64,000 bases of DNA, from the NCBI RefSeq assembly GCF_003268655.1, contig NZ_CP029642.1, forward strand, positions 2,914,001-2,978,000. The letters run 5' to 3'. Each line of letters begins with the position of its first letter. Position 1 is the stretch's first letter. This document shows positions 53,899 through 63,357 of this stretch, one piece after another. The DNA is from Arthrobacter dokdonellae. Lineage in GTDB: Bacteria > Actinomycetota > Actinomycetes > Actinomycetales > Micrococcaceae. Position numbers and translations under genes: made by a program. Under the pieces are notes generated by a model. That model did not search any database, was not told where the DNA came from, and saw only the letters and a program-made list of their open reading frames with translations.

Positions 53899-54611
53899 CT
53901 ATGTGCTCGACCGGAGTCGTCTGAAGAGGGTTATTTCTATCTCGTCGGCTCTGACGGGCCTTGCCCCGTCGAGCCGTTCGCCTGCATGGTCAGCCCAACG
54001 CTCAAGCAGTCCGCAGTACCGTTCGTATGTCTCTGGCCACCAGCCTGCAGTTGGCGATTGTGGCCAGGCGTCCTGACGCAAATTTTTTGAGACAACTTGA
54101 TCCAAGATGACGTAGCGGGGGTTGGCCGCGCCGCCTTGGGCGAAGTAAAGGAATTTGGTGGAGAACGCTGGCCCGAACCACGGGATTCGTCCAGCGCCTC
54201 GATTGGTGATCAACGTTCCATAGGCCTCCCGAATGGGTGCTCCGTCCTGAACCAATGTCCAGGCTGCCACGAGAAGCTGCCCCGCTTTCTCCTGGTGAGC
54301 GACTAGTCCATCCAGCCGCTGGTGGAGCCGCGGAGCGCGAGTACCCAAGCCCCAAGCCAGGGAGTAGTAGAACAACTGCACGGCGTTCTCGACTGTCGGG
54401 ATCTGATCTCCAAGATCGAATAAATCCTTGCGTGTCACCGATGTAAGTCCAGCGCCTGCGAGTTTCCCCCCCCGAACGGTGGCAATCCACGAGCCGCGAG
54501 AGCGCTTTTCCACCGGGCACCATCCACGGATACTGCGTGGCTCATTACAGCAGAGGAACCAGGCAATTTCGCGAAAATGTCATCGGGCAGGGGCGCATTT
54601 TCGATGATCAT
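53899..54611 (-). pseudogene. 8-oxoguanine DNA glycosylase OGG-fold-like protein gene, frameshifted in a G8 tract
   Basis: The N-terminal frame starts at ATG 54611 (MIIENAPLPDDIFAKLPGSS, SVDGARWKSALAARGLPPFG) and the C-terminal frame runs to the stop at 53899 (SVTRKDLFDLGDQIPTVENA, RIPWFGPAFSTKFLYFA, DQVVSKNLRQ). The two join at a run of eight G on the minus strand (54466-54473). Nine G would give one continuous protein of about 237 residues. The joined protein matches the OGG-fold-like group found in actinobacterial accessory regions. The gene may be broken, mis-sequenced or phase-variable. Confidence 0.6.
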
Positions 54612-55138
54612 AAGCTGACTATACGATGGATGACTGACACTGCGGACCACGCCGACGTTTTGCGCAGCGATCAGTCGGAGGCTCAATCAGCCGAAGGTTC
54701 GATATTCCGCCCTGGTTGGCGGAAGGAACGATTGACCTGCGTCCGCCCCTCGCTCCTGCCAAATCCGGGATCGGCATGCTCAGCTCACTGCTATTCGACG
54801 GATCCTCCCGTGGCGCGCGGTTCGTCCAGAAGTGATTCGCGCGGTTCGCGCGTTCGCGCGGTTGATTGGCGAGTCCACCGACATCGACCAGCCCGCCTCC
54901 CTGGCGAAGGTAGTGCCACTGCAAGCGACTGGGCCTGCACATCGCGTCGCCTATCGACCGTCTGATATCTCGATGGCCCGGTCTCGTCGTATTTCGGCGA
55001 GTGCTGGTTCCATGGCCCATCCGCCCGTGGTTTCTGCCAAGTAGTCTGCCGCCAACGTTTTCCTAGACCGCGGGAGACTGGTCGAGGACCATTTGGCCGT
55101 GGCCGCGAGTCCGTTCGCCAGTTGATCTAGCCGAGACC
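54612..55138. other. Decayed coding DNA, family not recognised
   Basis: Minus-strand fragments look like real protein: LTMEIRSRLDQLANGLAATA, LAADYLAETTGGWAMEPALA near 54960-55170, and a different frame near 54700-54950. No family can be named. The density of frameshifts equals that of the drm remnants beside it. Confidence 0.4.
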
Positions 55139-55900
55139 TTATTTCCATTGTGAGCCGCGTCGTTTCCGCCGCCAACGGCCCGAGAGGAGCGCCAGTGCTA
55201 AATTGCGAGAACTGTCCCCGTTATCAGGATCAGGTGTGAGCCCCTTGGCCACCGCCAATCGCTTCCGGGGCGGTGCCGCCCGGAATGTGGGATCCATCAG
55301 CAGCTGGGTAATTATGTCTTCGGCCGACGACTTCCGAGCTGTCGAATTGTCCGCATTTTCCATCGAACAGTTTCGTTTGGAGCACCTCCCCTGGGGATAA
55401 CCACCCTGCCACGTCATCGGCGCTCGGACCGCGTCCACCGGTATTGGCTTCGGCGTCTATACAGGCTCGGACCGAGACTCCAGGTCGCCTTGCGGCATCG
55501 TGGAGGGCAGTCCACATGCCAGAGGTCTTCTGGAAATTGAAGGTCGAGCACACTACCGACTATCGTGCGCCCTCGACCATCGACACCAAGGCTGTCGTCA
55601 ATGCACTTGTTCCGAAGACGTGCCCGGGGGACGTCCATAGCGTTTCCACAGCACGTGTCGTGGACCGCGCACCCTCAATACCGCGGAGCACCGCCGCAAC
55701 GAGCTCGCCGTCGAAGCGCAGGCCAGCTGCGCCAATAATCTGGGAGATTTCCGGCCGTTTGGCGACGTCGATTACTCCGACGGCCGAAGTCAGGCTTTCT
55801 CCATCTTCCAGTGCCTCGGCAACGAGGCCGGCTTCAGTTCCTGTAAGCAGGATTCCGAGCTGCCGGAATGCCTCTGAATTTGCAGAAGACCGATCAACTA
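55139..55900 (-). pseudogene. drmC: drmC-like remnant (phospholipase-D-like DISARM protein)
   Basis: Sense passes through at least three frames. 55900 to about 55565 reads LRFDGELVAAVLRGIEGARS, ETLWTSPGHVFGTSALTTAL and VSMVEGAR. A second frame continues TIVGSV, then a third reads FNFQKTSGMWTALHDAARR and PGVSVRACIDAEAN. This order matches the start and first PLD half of DrmC. The second half with the HKD motif is not seen; unrelated sequence (MENADNSTARKSSAEDIITQ) follows from about 55380. The start overlaps the end of the drmB remnant, as in intact systems. The end coordinate is approximate. Confidence 0.5.
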
Positions 55901-57893
55901 AAGAAGCCAAGTCCCACCGACCCTGGCAGGTCGACCAGAAACCTGCGGTCTTGGGAGCGGTTGGCCCGTTCACAGGAGGTCTCGGAGGCCAGGGCACACG
56001 TGTGGCATGCAGCACCGTGCAGGAATTCTTCGGGATCTTTGGGAGTCCGATGCGCGCATACCGGGTCGGATGAGCACCGGAGAGCGCGTTCCAGTGCCCG
56101 GCTCATCACCCGTTCGAGGTTGTCGCGTGCACTCAGCTGGACCAGCCCGCCGAGCGTTCCGTCGGAGTCCGACGCCGTCGTCACGATCAGCAGCCCGGCG
56201 GCGGCAGGACGGTCTGCCTCGGGCTTCCATGCGTAGATGCGCTCGGATAGTGAGGCCGCCGAGTCACCAGCGTACATAGCCATCTCGCGGATGAGCACGT
56301 GGGCGAGGGTATGCATGAGCCAGTAGCGGGCGGGGCGGAAGCGGCTCTCAGGGTCGACGTCCTTGGCTGTGTCGGAGAATCGTGCCAGAAAGTTGCGTAC
56401 GTGCGCGGAGCGATGGGCCTCCCACAGGTGGGTCTTCTCCACCGTCGCTTCCCAGTCGGCGATGGCCTTCTCATCAAGCTGCAGATAGATCCCCTCGCCT
56501 CGGTCTTCTGTCGCGACCGTCCATTTCGGACGGCCGCTACGGCTCAGGTGGACCAGGCGCTGGCCAATGTCGTTGGCGCGTTCCATCTCATCGATGCGGG
56601 TAAAGCCGAGGACCGCATTGACCTTGCGAAGCTTGTCAATGGCCATGACGCGGCTAACGTGCCTGGCAGTTAGATCGGCATGCACTCCTCCCGCAGTGGG
56701 GGCGACAGGACCAGACCGCTTTTCTCATCTGCCTTGTGCAGCTTGCCGAGGGATCGCGCAACAAGAAGTTCCATTCCGGCACGAGCAGCGAGATTGGATC
56801 GAAATTGCGTCGCTGTTCGGCAAGTTCCTCCTCCGATGGCGGTGGCTCCATCAGTTGAGCGATCGCTGCAGCCAGATGGTCATCTGAAAGTTCAGCAAGG
56901 GGAGAGTCTTCATCGTCCAGATATTCACGCCATTTGGCGAGATTGCTGCCGTATTTCTCAAGGCGTTTGACGCCAGCGGCGTTGAGAAGGTCGGCAGCCA
57001 TCGTCGCATGAGTCTCGGAAGTGGCCTCCGGCATGACAACGATCGAGAGGCTGGCAGGGAACCAGAGGTTGGAGGCACTAAGCAGCATGAGCTTGGTCGC
57101 GTTAGGGCAGCCATTCTTGTCGAAGAGACCGAGGTGCGGGTGCCTACCACGGCAACGCGGGAGTTTCGAAGCTCCGGCTCCACCCTGGGCCTGGTTCATT
57201 GGGCGTTTCAGGCCACGGGCCCCGCACTCGATCATGGCCGAAGCACCTTTCCCTACTGAGCGGTCATGCATCGCAAGACTGGGGACTTCCACAGCCGTAC
57301 ACTTGGCACCCTCATGGACCCACCAGTTGTAGGGGAATTCGTCAAGGTGGCCGTCGGGGCAAGCGAGCAAATAGCGGGCCGGGACAGCGGGCCTTGGCCT
57401 TACGGCCCTTGTGGCCGGGACACTTCTCATGCTCGATTCGGGCTTGGTCAGGTCGATAGGGGTTGGTGTTGCGGTAGGAGAACCGGGTGAGCGGGGCGAG
57501 CATGTCGCAGTGGGTGCAGCGCAGCCACTGTGGGAACACGCGCGCAGGCACGCCAAGGTCGTCGCCTTCTCTACAATTTGACGACGGCTTCGGCGCCCAC
57601 GGGAATGGCCGGAGCTCGGATAATTGCGGTCCAAGATGAACCTTGACGGCGTCCAACAGCCGCGGAGCATGAACCGTTGGCACTGAGCCTCTACGCGCCC
57701 ATACCCGGTCCCGGTCGTCAAGGCCGGCGGGCATGATCGTAAATGACGGAAGGTCCATCGTGGCGCCGGGGCCATAGGTGTACAACAAGGACGACGGCCG
57801 CGCTGAACCGACCTTTGCTCGATTCTTGGTCGCCGCTTGAGAGTCGCCAAATTCCAAGTCACCAACCGGGTCCAAAGTCCCCCCCAGTTTCAA
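55894..57893 (-). pseudogene. drmB: drmB-like remnant (DUF1998, DISARM) with several frameshifts
   Basis: Three long frames join into one DrmB-like protein. 57893 to about 57390 holds RPSSLLYTYGPGATMDLPSF, FPQWLRCTHCDMLAPL and EHEKCPGHKG. About 57385 to 56750 holds ARYLLACPDGHLDEFPYNWW, MLLSASNLWFPASLSIVVMP and VPEWNFLLRDPS. 56685 to 55894 holds VLGFTRIDEMERAND, YWLMHTLAHVLIREMAMYAG and the Cys-rich CSSDPVCAHR and CHTCALASETSCE. Between 56750 and 56685 there are two further shifts (KLHKADEKSGLVLSPPLREE is read in a fourth piece). In DISARM, DrmB works with the DrmA helicase; this copy cannot make a full protein. Confidence 0.65.
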
Positions 57894-57898
57894 GAATT

Positions 57899-58090
57899 TC
57901 AGTCATTAGATTCTCCGTCCAGAGGAGGAGCAAGTACCCATTCCGGCTCTTCTTGAAGTTCCCACGACATGAGCTTCTCCTTCTTAGGGGTGACGAGCAG
58001 ATTGATCTCCGGCTGCACCTCGCGCATCGAGTTCGCGACTGTGAACGGCGGGCTGTCAACTATGTTTGTAGCTATGGCAATCCTGTTCAA
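57899..58090 (-). pseudogene. Possible 3' fragment of a drmA-type helicase gene
   Basis: A 63-codon open stretch ends 5 bp before the drmB remnant. It contains FTVANSMREVQPEINLLV and ends EEPEWVLAPPLDGESND. The position, strand and the SMREVQPE wording fit the C-terminus of a DISARM helicase (DrmA). Upstream of 58090 the frame cannot be followed. Assignment rests mainly on position. Confidence 0.35.
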
Positions 58091-58388
58091 CCCGCTTATC
58101 CCGATCTACGCGACAAGAGAGTTCTCGCAGCCGGTAGACATCGTCTCCGTCATACTGTACTGGGTAGCTGGCGTACGCTTGCGTGTCTCCAAGCCTGCAG
58201 CTCAGTAGCGCCACACTTTTTCGCCTCAAAGGCCCATAAGAACGCTGCCTGTAACATCTTTTTAGAACAAATCAATAACAATGTGTTCCAGTATTCAAAG
58301 TTGGCAAAATCTTAGTTAACAGTGCCAGTAGGCTGTGGACTGCAGAGGTTTACATCATCACAAATCATTATGGAAGGTCTCACGCCTG
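58091..58388. other. Short gene-free stretch between drm remnants and the TM2-Ltp gene
   Basis: This is about 300 bp. The part near 58250-58330 is AT-rich and may hold the promoter of the TM2-Ltp gene; no clear -35/-10 pair was fixed. Confidence 0.4.
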
Positions 58389-59297
58389 ATGTCTTATCCC
58401 GCCCCTGGCCCCACCAGTAACTATCCCGGAAACCAGGACCCCGCACCTATGACTCCGCAGACCATGCCATATCCTTACCCGCTGGCAGGCAATCAGGGCG
58501 GGAAGAGCTTTATGGTCACCTGGCTCTTGGCACTCTTTCTGGGCGGATTGGGAATCGACAGGTTCTACCTGGGCAAGATCGGCACGGGAATCCTTAAGCT
58601 CATCACGTTTGGTGGATTTGGCATCTGGGTGTTGATCGACCTCATTCTGGTACTCACCGGGGTACAGCGAGATAAGGCAGGGCGCCCTCTCGTTGGCTAC
58701 CACCAGCATAAGAAGATGGCCAGGATCGTCACCATTGCCATTTTTGCTATCGGCCTCTTGATCTCAGCGTTTTCCCCGAAGGGATCCGCCGTGGATGCGA
58801 CACCCGTGCCGAGCGCAACGCAGGAGCAGGCTGCACCTACCACTGAGCCGTCCATCGCCCCAGTCGTAGCGCCTGCAGCAACCGTGGCTCCCAAGCCGGT
58901 AGAGACCGTTGCGCCTAAGCCAGCAGCGACCGTGGCAGCACCTGCACCCAAGCCGGTGGCACCCAAACCAGCCCCCAAGCCGGCACCGGCCGTTCCCACG
59001 GAATACTATTCAGCATTGAAGTCCGCCGGAAACTACTCAGATATGATGCACATGAGCAAGGCCGGCATCTACGACCAGCTGACATCCGCTTATGGAGATA
59101 AGTTTTCCCCAGCAGCTGCCCAATACGCTGTGGATAACCTCAAGGCTGACTACAACCAGAACGCCCTGGAATCAGCAAAGAACTACCAGGAATCAATGTC
59201 TATGTCTCCCGAGGCAATCCGTGATCAGCTTGTCAGCGACTACGGTGACAAATTCACACAGGCACAGGCTGACTACGCTGTCAGCCACTTGGGCTAA
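58389..59297 (+). CDS. TM2-domain protein with C-terminal Ltp-like repeats
   Basis: This 302-residue membrane protein begins with a Pro-rich cytoplasmic start (MSYPAPGPTSNYPGNQ). A TM2 domain follows (SFMVTWLLALFLGGLGIDRF, YLGKIGTGILKLITFGGFGI), then a third hydrophobic segment (IVTIAIFAIGLLISAF) and a long Ala/Pro/Lys-rich linker with APKP repeats. It ends in two about 45-residue repeats (YYSALKSAGNYSDMMHMSKA and ALESAKNYQESMSMSPEAIR, each followed by YGDKF). These repeats match the Ltp family of host cell surface-exposed lipoproteins; a phage Ltp is known to block superinfection. A membrane-anchored anti-phage role is possible. ATG 58389 follows GGAAGG. Confidence 0.85.
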   Translation: MSYPAPGPTSNYPGNQDPAPMTPQTMPYPYPLAGNQGGKSFMVTWLLALFLGGLGIDRFYLGKIGTGILKLITFGGFGIWVLIDLILVLTGVQRDKAGRPLVGYHQHKKMARIVTIAIFAIGLLISAFSPKGSAVDATPVPSATQEQAAPTTEPSIAPVVAPAATVAPKPVETVAPKPAATVAAPAPKPVAPKPAPKPAPAVPTEYYSALKSAGNYSDMMHMSKAGIYDQLTSAYGDKFSPAAAQYAVDNLKADYNQNALESAKNYQESMSMSPEAIRDQLVSDYGDKFTQAQADYAVSHLG

Positions 59298-59305
59298 TTC
59301 CCCAA

Positions 59306-59355
59306 CAAAGAATCCCTCCGCAGCATCGTTATTGATGCTGCGGAGGGATTCTTTG
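59306..59355 (+). terminator. Rho-independent terminator of the TM2-Ltp gene
   Basis: A 22-bp perfect stem (59306-59327 with 59334-59355) has a 6-nt loop GTTATT, 9 bp after the stop codon. It is flanked by A- and T-rich bases and is one of the strongest terminators in the window. Confidence 0.95.
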
Positions 59356-59437
59356 TTTATGGGGTGGATCGAGAGCCAGCTACTCCCGCACTTCCAGGGA
59401 ATGGGGTTCCCCGCAAGTAGTGGACACGTGATCCGTC

Positions 59438-59940
59438 TTACGCTGCTTGCGTGAGTGCTTTTTGGTTGTTGTTTTCCTGTTGCGTTTCCTGTTCGAATTC
59501 GACCGGTGGGACCATGCCCAGTGCCGTGTGCAGCCGGCGCCGGTTGTAGACGATCTCGATCCAGGGTGCGACCTCACGCCTGGCCTCGGCCCTTGTGTGC
59601 CAGATGCGGCGGTCGTAGAACTCAGCCTTGAGGGTCGACCAGAATGACTCGTTCATCGCACAGTCCCAGCAGACCCCGGTTCGCCCCATGGAAGAACGCA
59701 TGCCCAGGTCCTTGACAAGGGTGCGGAATGAGGCGGAGGTGTAGACGCTGCCACGATCGCTGTGCCAGGTCGCGCCGGGGCGGACCAGGGTCGTTGCGGC
59801 TGCGTTGCGCAGGGCCGTTTCAACGAGTTCGGCACGCATGTGGTCTGCGATGGCCCATCCGACCACGCGTTTGGAATAGCAGTCGATCACGGTGGCCAGG
59901 TAGATGAATCCCTGCCACGTATGGATGTAGGTGATGTCCT
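59438..59940 (-). pseudogene. IS3-family transposase OrfB, truncated at its N-terminus
   Basis: The visible part starts at DITYIHTWQGFIYLATVIDC (first catalytic Asp) and continues with WHSDRGSVYTS (second Asp) and CAMNESFWSTLKAEF (Glu), ending QENNNQKALTQAA. It is an IS3-type integrase core different from that at 24.6 kb. The 5' part, including orfA, is missing: at about 59940 the homology stops at an inverted-repeat-bounded 82-bp segment. The right IS end is probably near 59420 (TAGTGGACACG). Confidence 0.85.
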
Positions 59941-60020
59941 ATGCCGACCTCCGGACCATGCCGATGATTCGGTAATGGCGCAGGTCATTGATACTGCTGA
60001 GGTTCGAAAGGTCGGCATAG
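59939..60020. repeat. 82-bp segment bounded by inverted repeats (transposon end or MITE-like)
   Basis: CTATGCCGACCT (59939-59950) and AGGTCGGCATAG, read as AAGGTCGGCATAG at its far end (60008-60020), face each other. The arms extend with mismatches to CCGGACC and GGTTCGAA, giving about 19 bp. The segment cuts off the IS3 fragment on its left. Confidence 0.55.
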
Positions 60021-60175
60021 TCACAGGGATGTGAGCCAGGCCAGGATGTCGGGTTCTGGTTGGTATGTTCCGGGCTTGACGTTGGGTGGTCTGGTCTGGT
60101 CTATGGCGGCCTGCTTGATGGCCAAACGTGCTCCGCGCGCAGAGGCGGCGGCACTTCGATCGATAGAGTATGTGT
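60021..60175 (-). pseudogene. C-terminal remnant of an unidentified mobile-element protein
   Basis: About 50 codons end at the stop at 60021-60023 (ARLAIKQAAIDQTRPPNVKP, then GTYQPEPDILAWLTSL). The stop lies directly at the inverted repeat end, as is common for transposase or recombinase genes. I cannot assign the family. Upstream the frame decays. Confidence 0.35.
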
Positions 60176-60603
60176 ACCGTCAGGAATCAGTCCCCACGGC
60201 GTCCTACATCACATACGCGAGTCTTCGTCGAACCCCGGGGCGACTCAGCGACTTATTTGAGGAGAGATGACAATAGTGGGAATCACCACCGGCGCCCTGG
60301 TCGCAGTCTTTGTCACCCTGTTCGTGGTCCTTGTCGCTCTGTACGTCGTCCGCCGAAGGAAGTGACCACTCGGCGGCCAAACCCCTCAGCCCGCGTTCAC
60401 AACCTCACGGGGAATAACAGCTAGGGAAGCTGATTGTCCGGAAATTCACTACCGACAGTTTGACGACGATAGCGGGGGCGTCGCTGTCGTGGTCGTAATC
60501 GCTGCGAACTCGTTCTCGTTCTGGGCTCGATGGAGCGTCGAGTGCCCGCTGAGGGATCCGCTTGCGGACGCTGGCTAGGGGCCGCTTATAGGAAAATGAC
60601 GAT
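60176..60603. other. Gene-free stretch before the kinase-like gene
   Basis: This is about 430 bp. A short hydrophobic frame at 60268-60365 (VGITTGALVAVFVTLFVVLV, ALYVVRRRK) could encode a 31-residue single-helix peptide, with GAGGAGAG just before it. No other gene was recognised. Confidence 0.4.
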
Positions 60604-61125
60604 ATGAGGCAGTTCATGCGACTACTGGCCACTGACATTCTCAGCGCCGTCGGTCCGGGGCTCCGATTAGTGGCCGTCGACGGCGTCGACGGCAGTGGCA
60701 AGACATCCTTCGCCGCAAACGTCGCATTCGAGATCCATAATCGACCCGTGATCGTCATCCACGCCGACGATTTTTTGAACCCCTCGCCCGTGAGGTATGC
60801 CAAGGGACGTACTTCACCCGAAGGATTCTGGGAGGATACCTACAACTACGCGGCCCTACAGGACCAGTTGCTCGCTCCACTCGGTCCAAATGGGGACGGC
60901 TGGTACTCGCTGGCTTCCTATGACGCAGCGACCGGTCGAATGAAACAAGCGGAAGTCGTTCGCGCCCCATCAGATGCGCTGGTCGTTGTAGAAGGTATGT
61001 TCCTGCACCGCGATGCAGTCACCTCCTACTGGGATGCATCGGTATTCCTGGATGTTCCGTTCGCCGTAACCGCGGCACGAATGGCAGTACGGAACGGCAG
61101 CAACCCCGACCCAGAGCACCCGGCG
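60604..61125 (+). pseudogene. Uridine-kinase-like P-loop gene, truncated by an IS630 remnant
   Basis: The frame runs from ATG 60604 with a Walker A motif GVDGSGKTS (residues 27-35), HADDFLNPSPVRY, then SYDAATGRMKQAEV, VVVEGMFLHR and SVFLDVPFAVTAARMAVRNG. This is the uridine kinase/phosphoribulokinase-like fold. After about residue 172 (NPDPEHPA) the sequence turns into transposase DNA read in another frame (to 61200), so about 25-30 native residues with the C-terminal helices are missing. The nucleotide-kinase function is probably lost or impaired. Confidence 0.7.
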
Positions 61126-61627
61126 GGACCGGCTACCGGCCAACTACCACCGCACCGCCGGGGTCAGGTATTTCCACGGCTGCTACTCGATCGGCGATGA
61201 CACGTTGTGGCGCGGGAACCGCGACCACAAAGGAACTGCCAACACGCTACAGGCCCTGCGCAGCATCCGCGCCGCCTGCCGGGACAGAGAGGATCTACAT
61301 CATCTTGGACGTGGCTCTCGTCTCACACCGGGAAGCTGATCAGCCGGTGGGCGCAAAAGCACCACGTGAGTTGTGTTTCACCCCGACGTATTCCTTCTGG
61401 ATCGATCCGATCGAAGCCGTTTCGGGCCCCTGCACCAGTTCACCATGGCCAACTCGAACCACCCCAACCGCACAGTGCAGAGCCGCAAACTCCAGGCCCA
61501 CCTCCGGTGGCGCAACAACCACGCCCGCGCACCAGAAGCCCTAGACACCCAACGCCCTGAACGAGCCCGCATCCGCAGCGAAAAAGAACACCACTGGGGA
61601 CGCCACTACAGCATTCAAACAGCCTGA
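61110..61627 (+). pseudogene. IS630-family transposase remnant, 3' half with frameshifts
   Basis: Fragments in order are RRDRLPANYHRTAGVRYFHG, CYSIGDDTLWRGNRDHKGTA and NTLQALRSIRAA in one frame; IYIILDVALVSHREADQPVG and LCFTPTYSFWIDPIEA in a second; FGPLHQFTMANSNHPNRTVQ to EKEHHWGRHYSIQTA in a third. IYIILD (second Asp) and WIDPIEA (Glu) are the IS630 DDE landmarks, with the usual N of the WANPIE motif changed to D. At least two frameshifts make it non-functional. Confidence 0.75.
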
Positions 61628-61670
61628 GAAACACCACCGGACATTCCGGTCACAGCACTAGTCAACCTCG

Positions 61671-63356
61671 TTAGTCCAATCGGTCGTTCGTGAAGGTGCC
61701 ACCGACAACGGTGGCGCGGACCTTGATGCCAGCGATTTCCTGCGTCGGAACGCTCAGCGGGGAATCGCTAAGGATCGCGAAGTCGGCGAGCATGCCAGGA
61801 GCGATGTTGCCCTTGGTTGCCCCGAAGCCGGTGGCCCGAGCGGCGACGCTGGTGTAGGCGGCGAGGGCTTGGTAGGCGGTGATCCGCTCGTCCGGGGAGC
61901 CGAAGATCTGCCCGCTGGCGGTGCGCCGGTCGACGTAAGCCTGGATGCCGGCAAGAACGTTGCCGTCGGCGACCGGACGGTCGGAGCTTCCGGGCATTAG
62001 GATGCCGGCGTCGATGAACGAGCGGGCGCGGTAGGCGTAGCGAGCGCGTTCGGTGCCGAGCGAGGCCGTCATGGCGTCGCCCATCGGAGCGAAGAAGCTC
62101 GATTGCGGGGTGACGGCGATGTCGGCGGCCTTAAGCTTGGGAAGGTGTTCGGGCCGGGTCAGCGAGGCGTGTTCGATCCGGTTGGGGATCGATGGCGGTC
62201 CGTACCGGCGCACGGCCTCGGTGAGGACGTCGAGGGCCAGATCGACGGCCCGGTCTCCTATGGCGTGCGCGGCGATGGACCACCCGGAGCGATAGGCGCC
62301 AAGGATGCGATCGCGCATCTGTCTGGGGTCAGCTTGGAAGTAGCCGCGGCGCCGGGCCTCGCGCGTCCCCTCCACACCAGCGATCGCAGGGCCGGCCGGT
62401 CCGTGCGCATGTCCGCAGTAATCCTCAGTCAGCGCAGCGGTCTCGCTGAACAGCGAACCGTCGAGGAATACCTTGGCAGGGCCGAGGGATAGGTACTCGT
62501 CGCCGAAGCCGGAGCAGATGCCCAGATCCAGGCCCAGCCCGAAGTCGTCGTCCGGATTGGCTGCCAGCGGGTGCAACATGTCCAGGGCGGGCATCAGCTG
62601 GGCGCGAGCATGCAGACTCCCGGCGGTTCGTGCCCGCTGGTAAGCGGCGAATTCGGCCGGGCTGTGCCCGATCCAGCCGCCACCGACACCGGCCTCCGTG
62701 AAGCTGGTGATGCCCTCCTGGGCATAACGGGTAGTGCCACGGTCAAGCGCTTCGACAATATCGGCCTGCGAGTAAGGCAGGATCAGGTTCTGGATCAACT
62801 GCTGTGCGTTTTCCTGCAGCAGGCCGGTGGGGTGGCCGGCGTCGTCGCGGCAGATCACGCCGCCGTCCGGATCAGGGAAGTCGGCAGCCAGCACGCCGGC
62901 CAGCCGCATCGACGCCGAGTTGGCCAGTGCCATGTGCCCGGAGGTGTGACGAATGTACAGGGGTCGGTCTCCGGTGAGACGGTCCATCACCGCCAGCTCG
63001 GGAAATGCGCCGCCGTGGTCACGGTGGTTGAAGCCGGTGGCACGTAACCACTGCCCGGCCGCGGTGCCTCCGGCGGCCTCCTCGAGCCGGCGGTACACTT
63101 CGTCGAGGCCGCGGGCGCTGGCCAGATCGATCTCGGCCAGACCCAATCCGAACCAGGTGGTGTGGCAATGCGAGTCATTGAATCCCGGCGTCACCGTAGC
63201 CCCGTTCAGGTCCCGGTGCTCCCGTGCACCCAGCCCACGAAGCTCATCGTCCAAGGCGACAATCCGGCCGTTGAGCACCCCGATGGTATGGGCCGCGGGC
63301 CGTGCCGGGTCCATGGTGATGACGTTTGCATTGCTTAGAATAAGGTCGATTTTCAT
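61671..63356 (-). CDS. Amidohydrolase family protein (YtcJ/LAF-type), copy 2
   Basis: This 561-residue metal-dependent hydrolase has metal ligands in NDSHCHTTWFG (HxH near residue 63), SIAAHAIGDRAVD and IEHASLT, and an Asp in PGSSDRP. The overall order matches the amidohydrolase at 35.4 kb, but sequence differs clearly, so these are separate lineages. ATG 63356 is 1 bp downstream of the amidase stop; the longer frame (63401) overlaps that gene. With the amidase upstream it forms an amide-hydrolysing operon. Confidence 0.88.
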   Translation of the reverse strand: MKIDLILSNANVITMDPARPAAHTIGVLNGRIVALDDELRGLGAREHRDLNGATVTPGFNDSHCHTTWFGLGLAEIDLASARGLDEVYRRLEEAAGGTAAGQWLRATGFNHRDHGGAFPELAVMDRLTGDRPLYIRHTSGHMALANSASMRLAGVLAADFPDPDGGVICRDDAGHPTGLLQENAQQLIQNLILPYSQADIVEALDRGTTRYAQEGITSFTEAGVGGGWIGHSPAEFAAYQRARTAGSLHARAQLMPALDMLHPLAANPDDDFGLGLDLGICSGFGDEYLSLGPAKVFLDGSLFSETAALTEDYCGHAHGPAGPAIAGVEGTREARRRGYFQADPRQMRDRILGAYRSGWSIAAHAIGDRAVDLALDVLTEAVRRYGPPSIPNRIEHASLTRPEHLPKLKAADIAVTPQSSFFAPMGDAMTASLGTERARYAYRARSFIDAGILMPGSSDRPVADGNVLAGIQAYVDRRTASGQIFGSPDERITAYQALAAYTSVAARATGFGATKGNIAPGMLADFAILSDSPLSVPTQEIAGIKVRATVVGGTFTNDRLD

Positions 63357-63357
63357 A

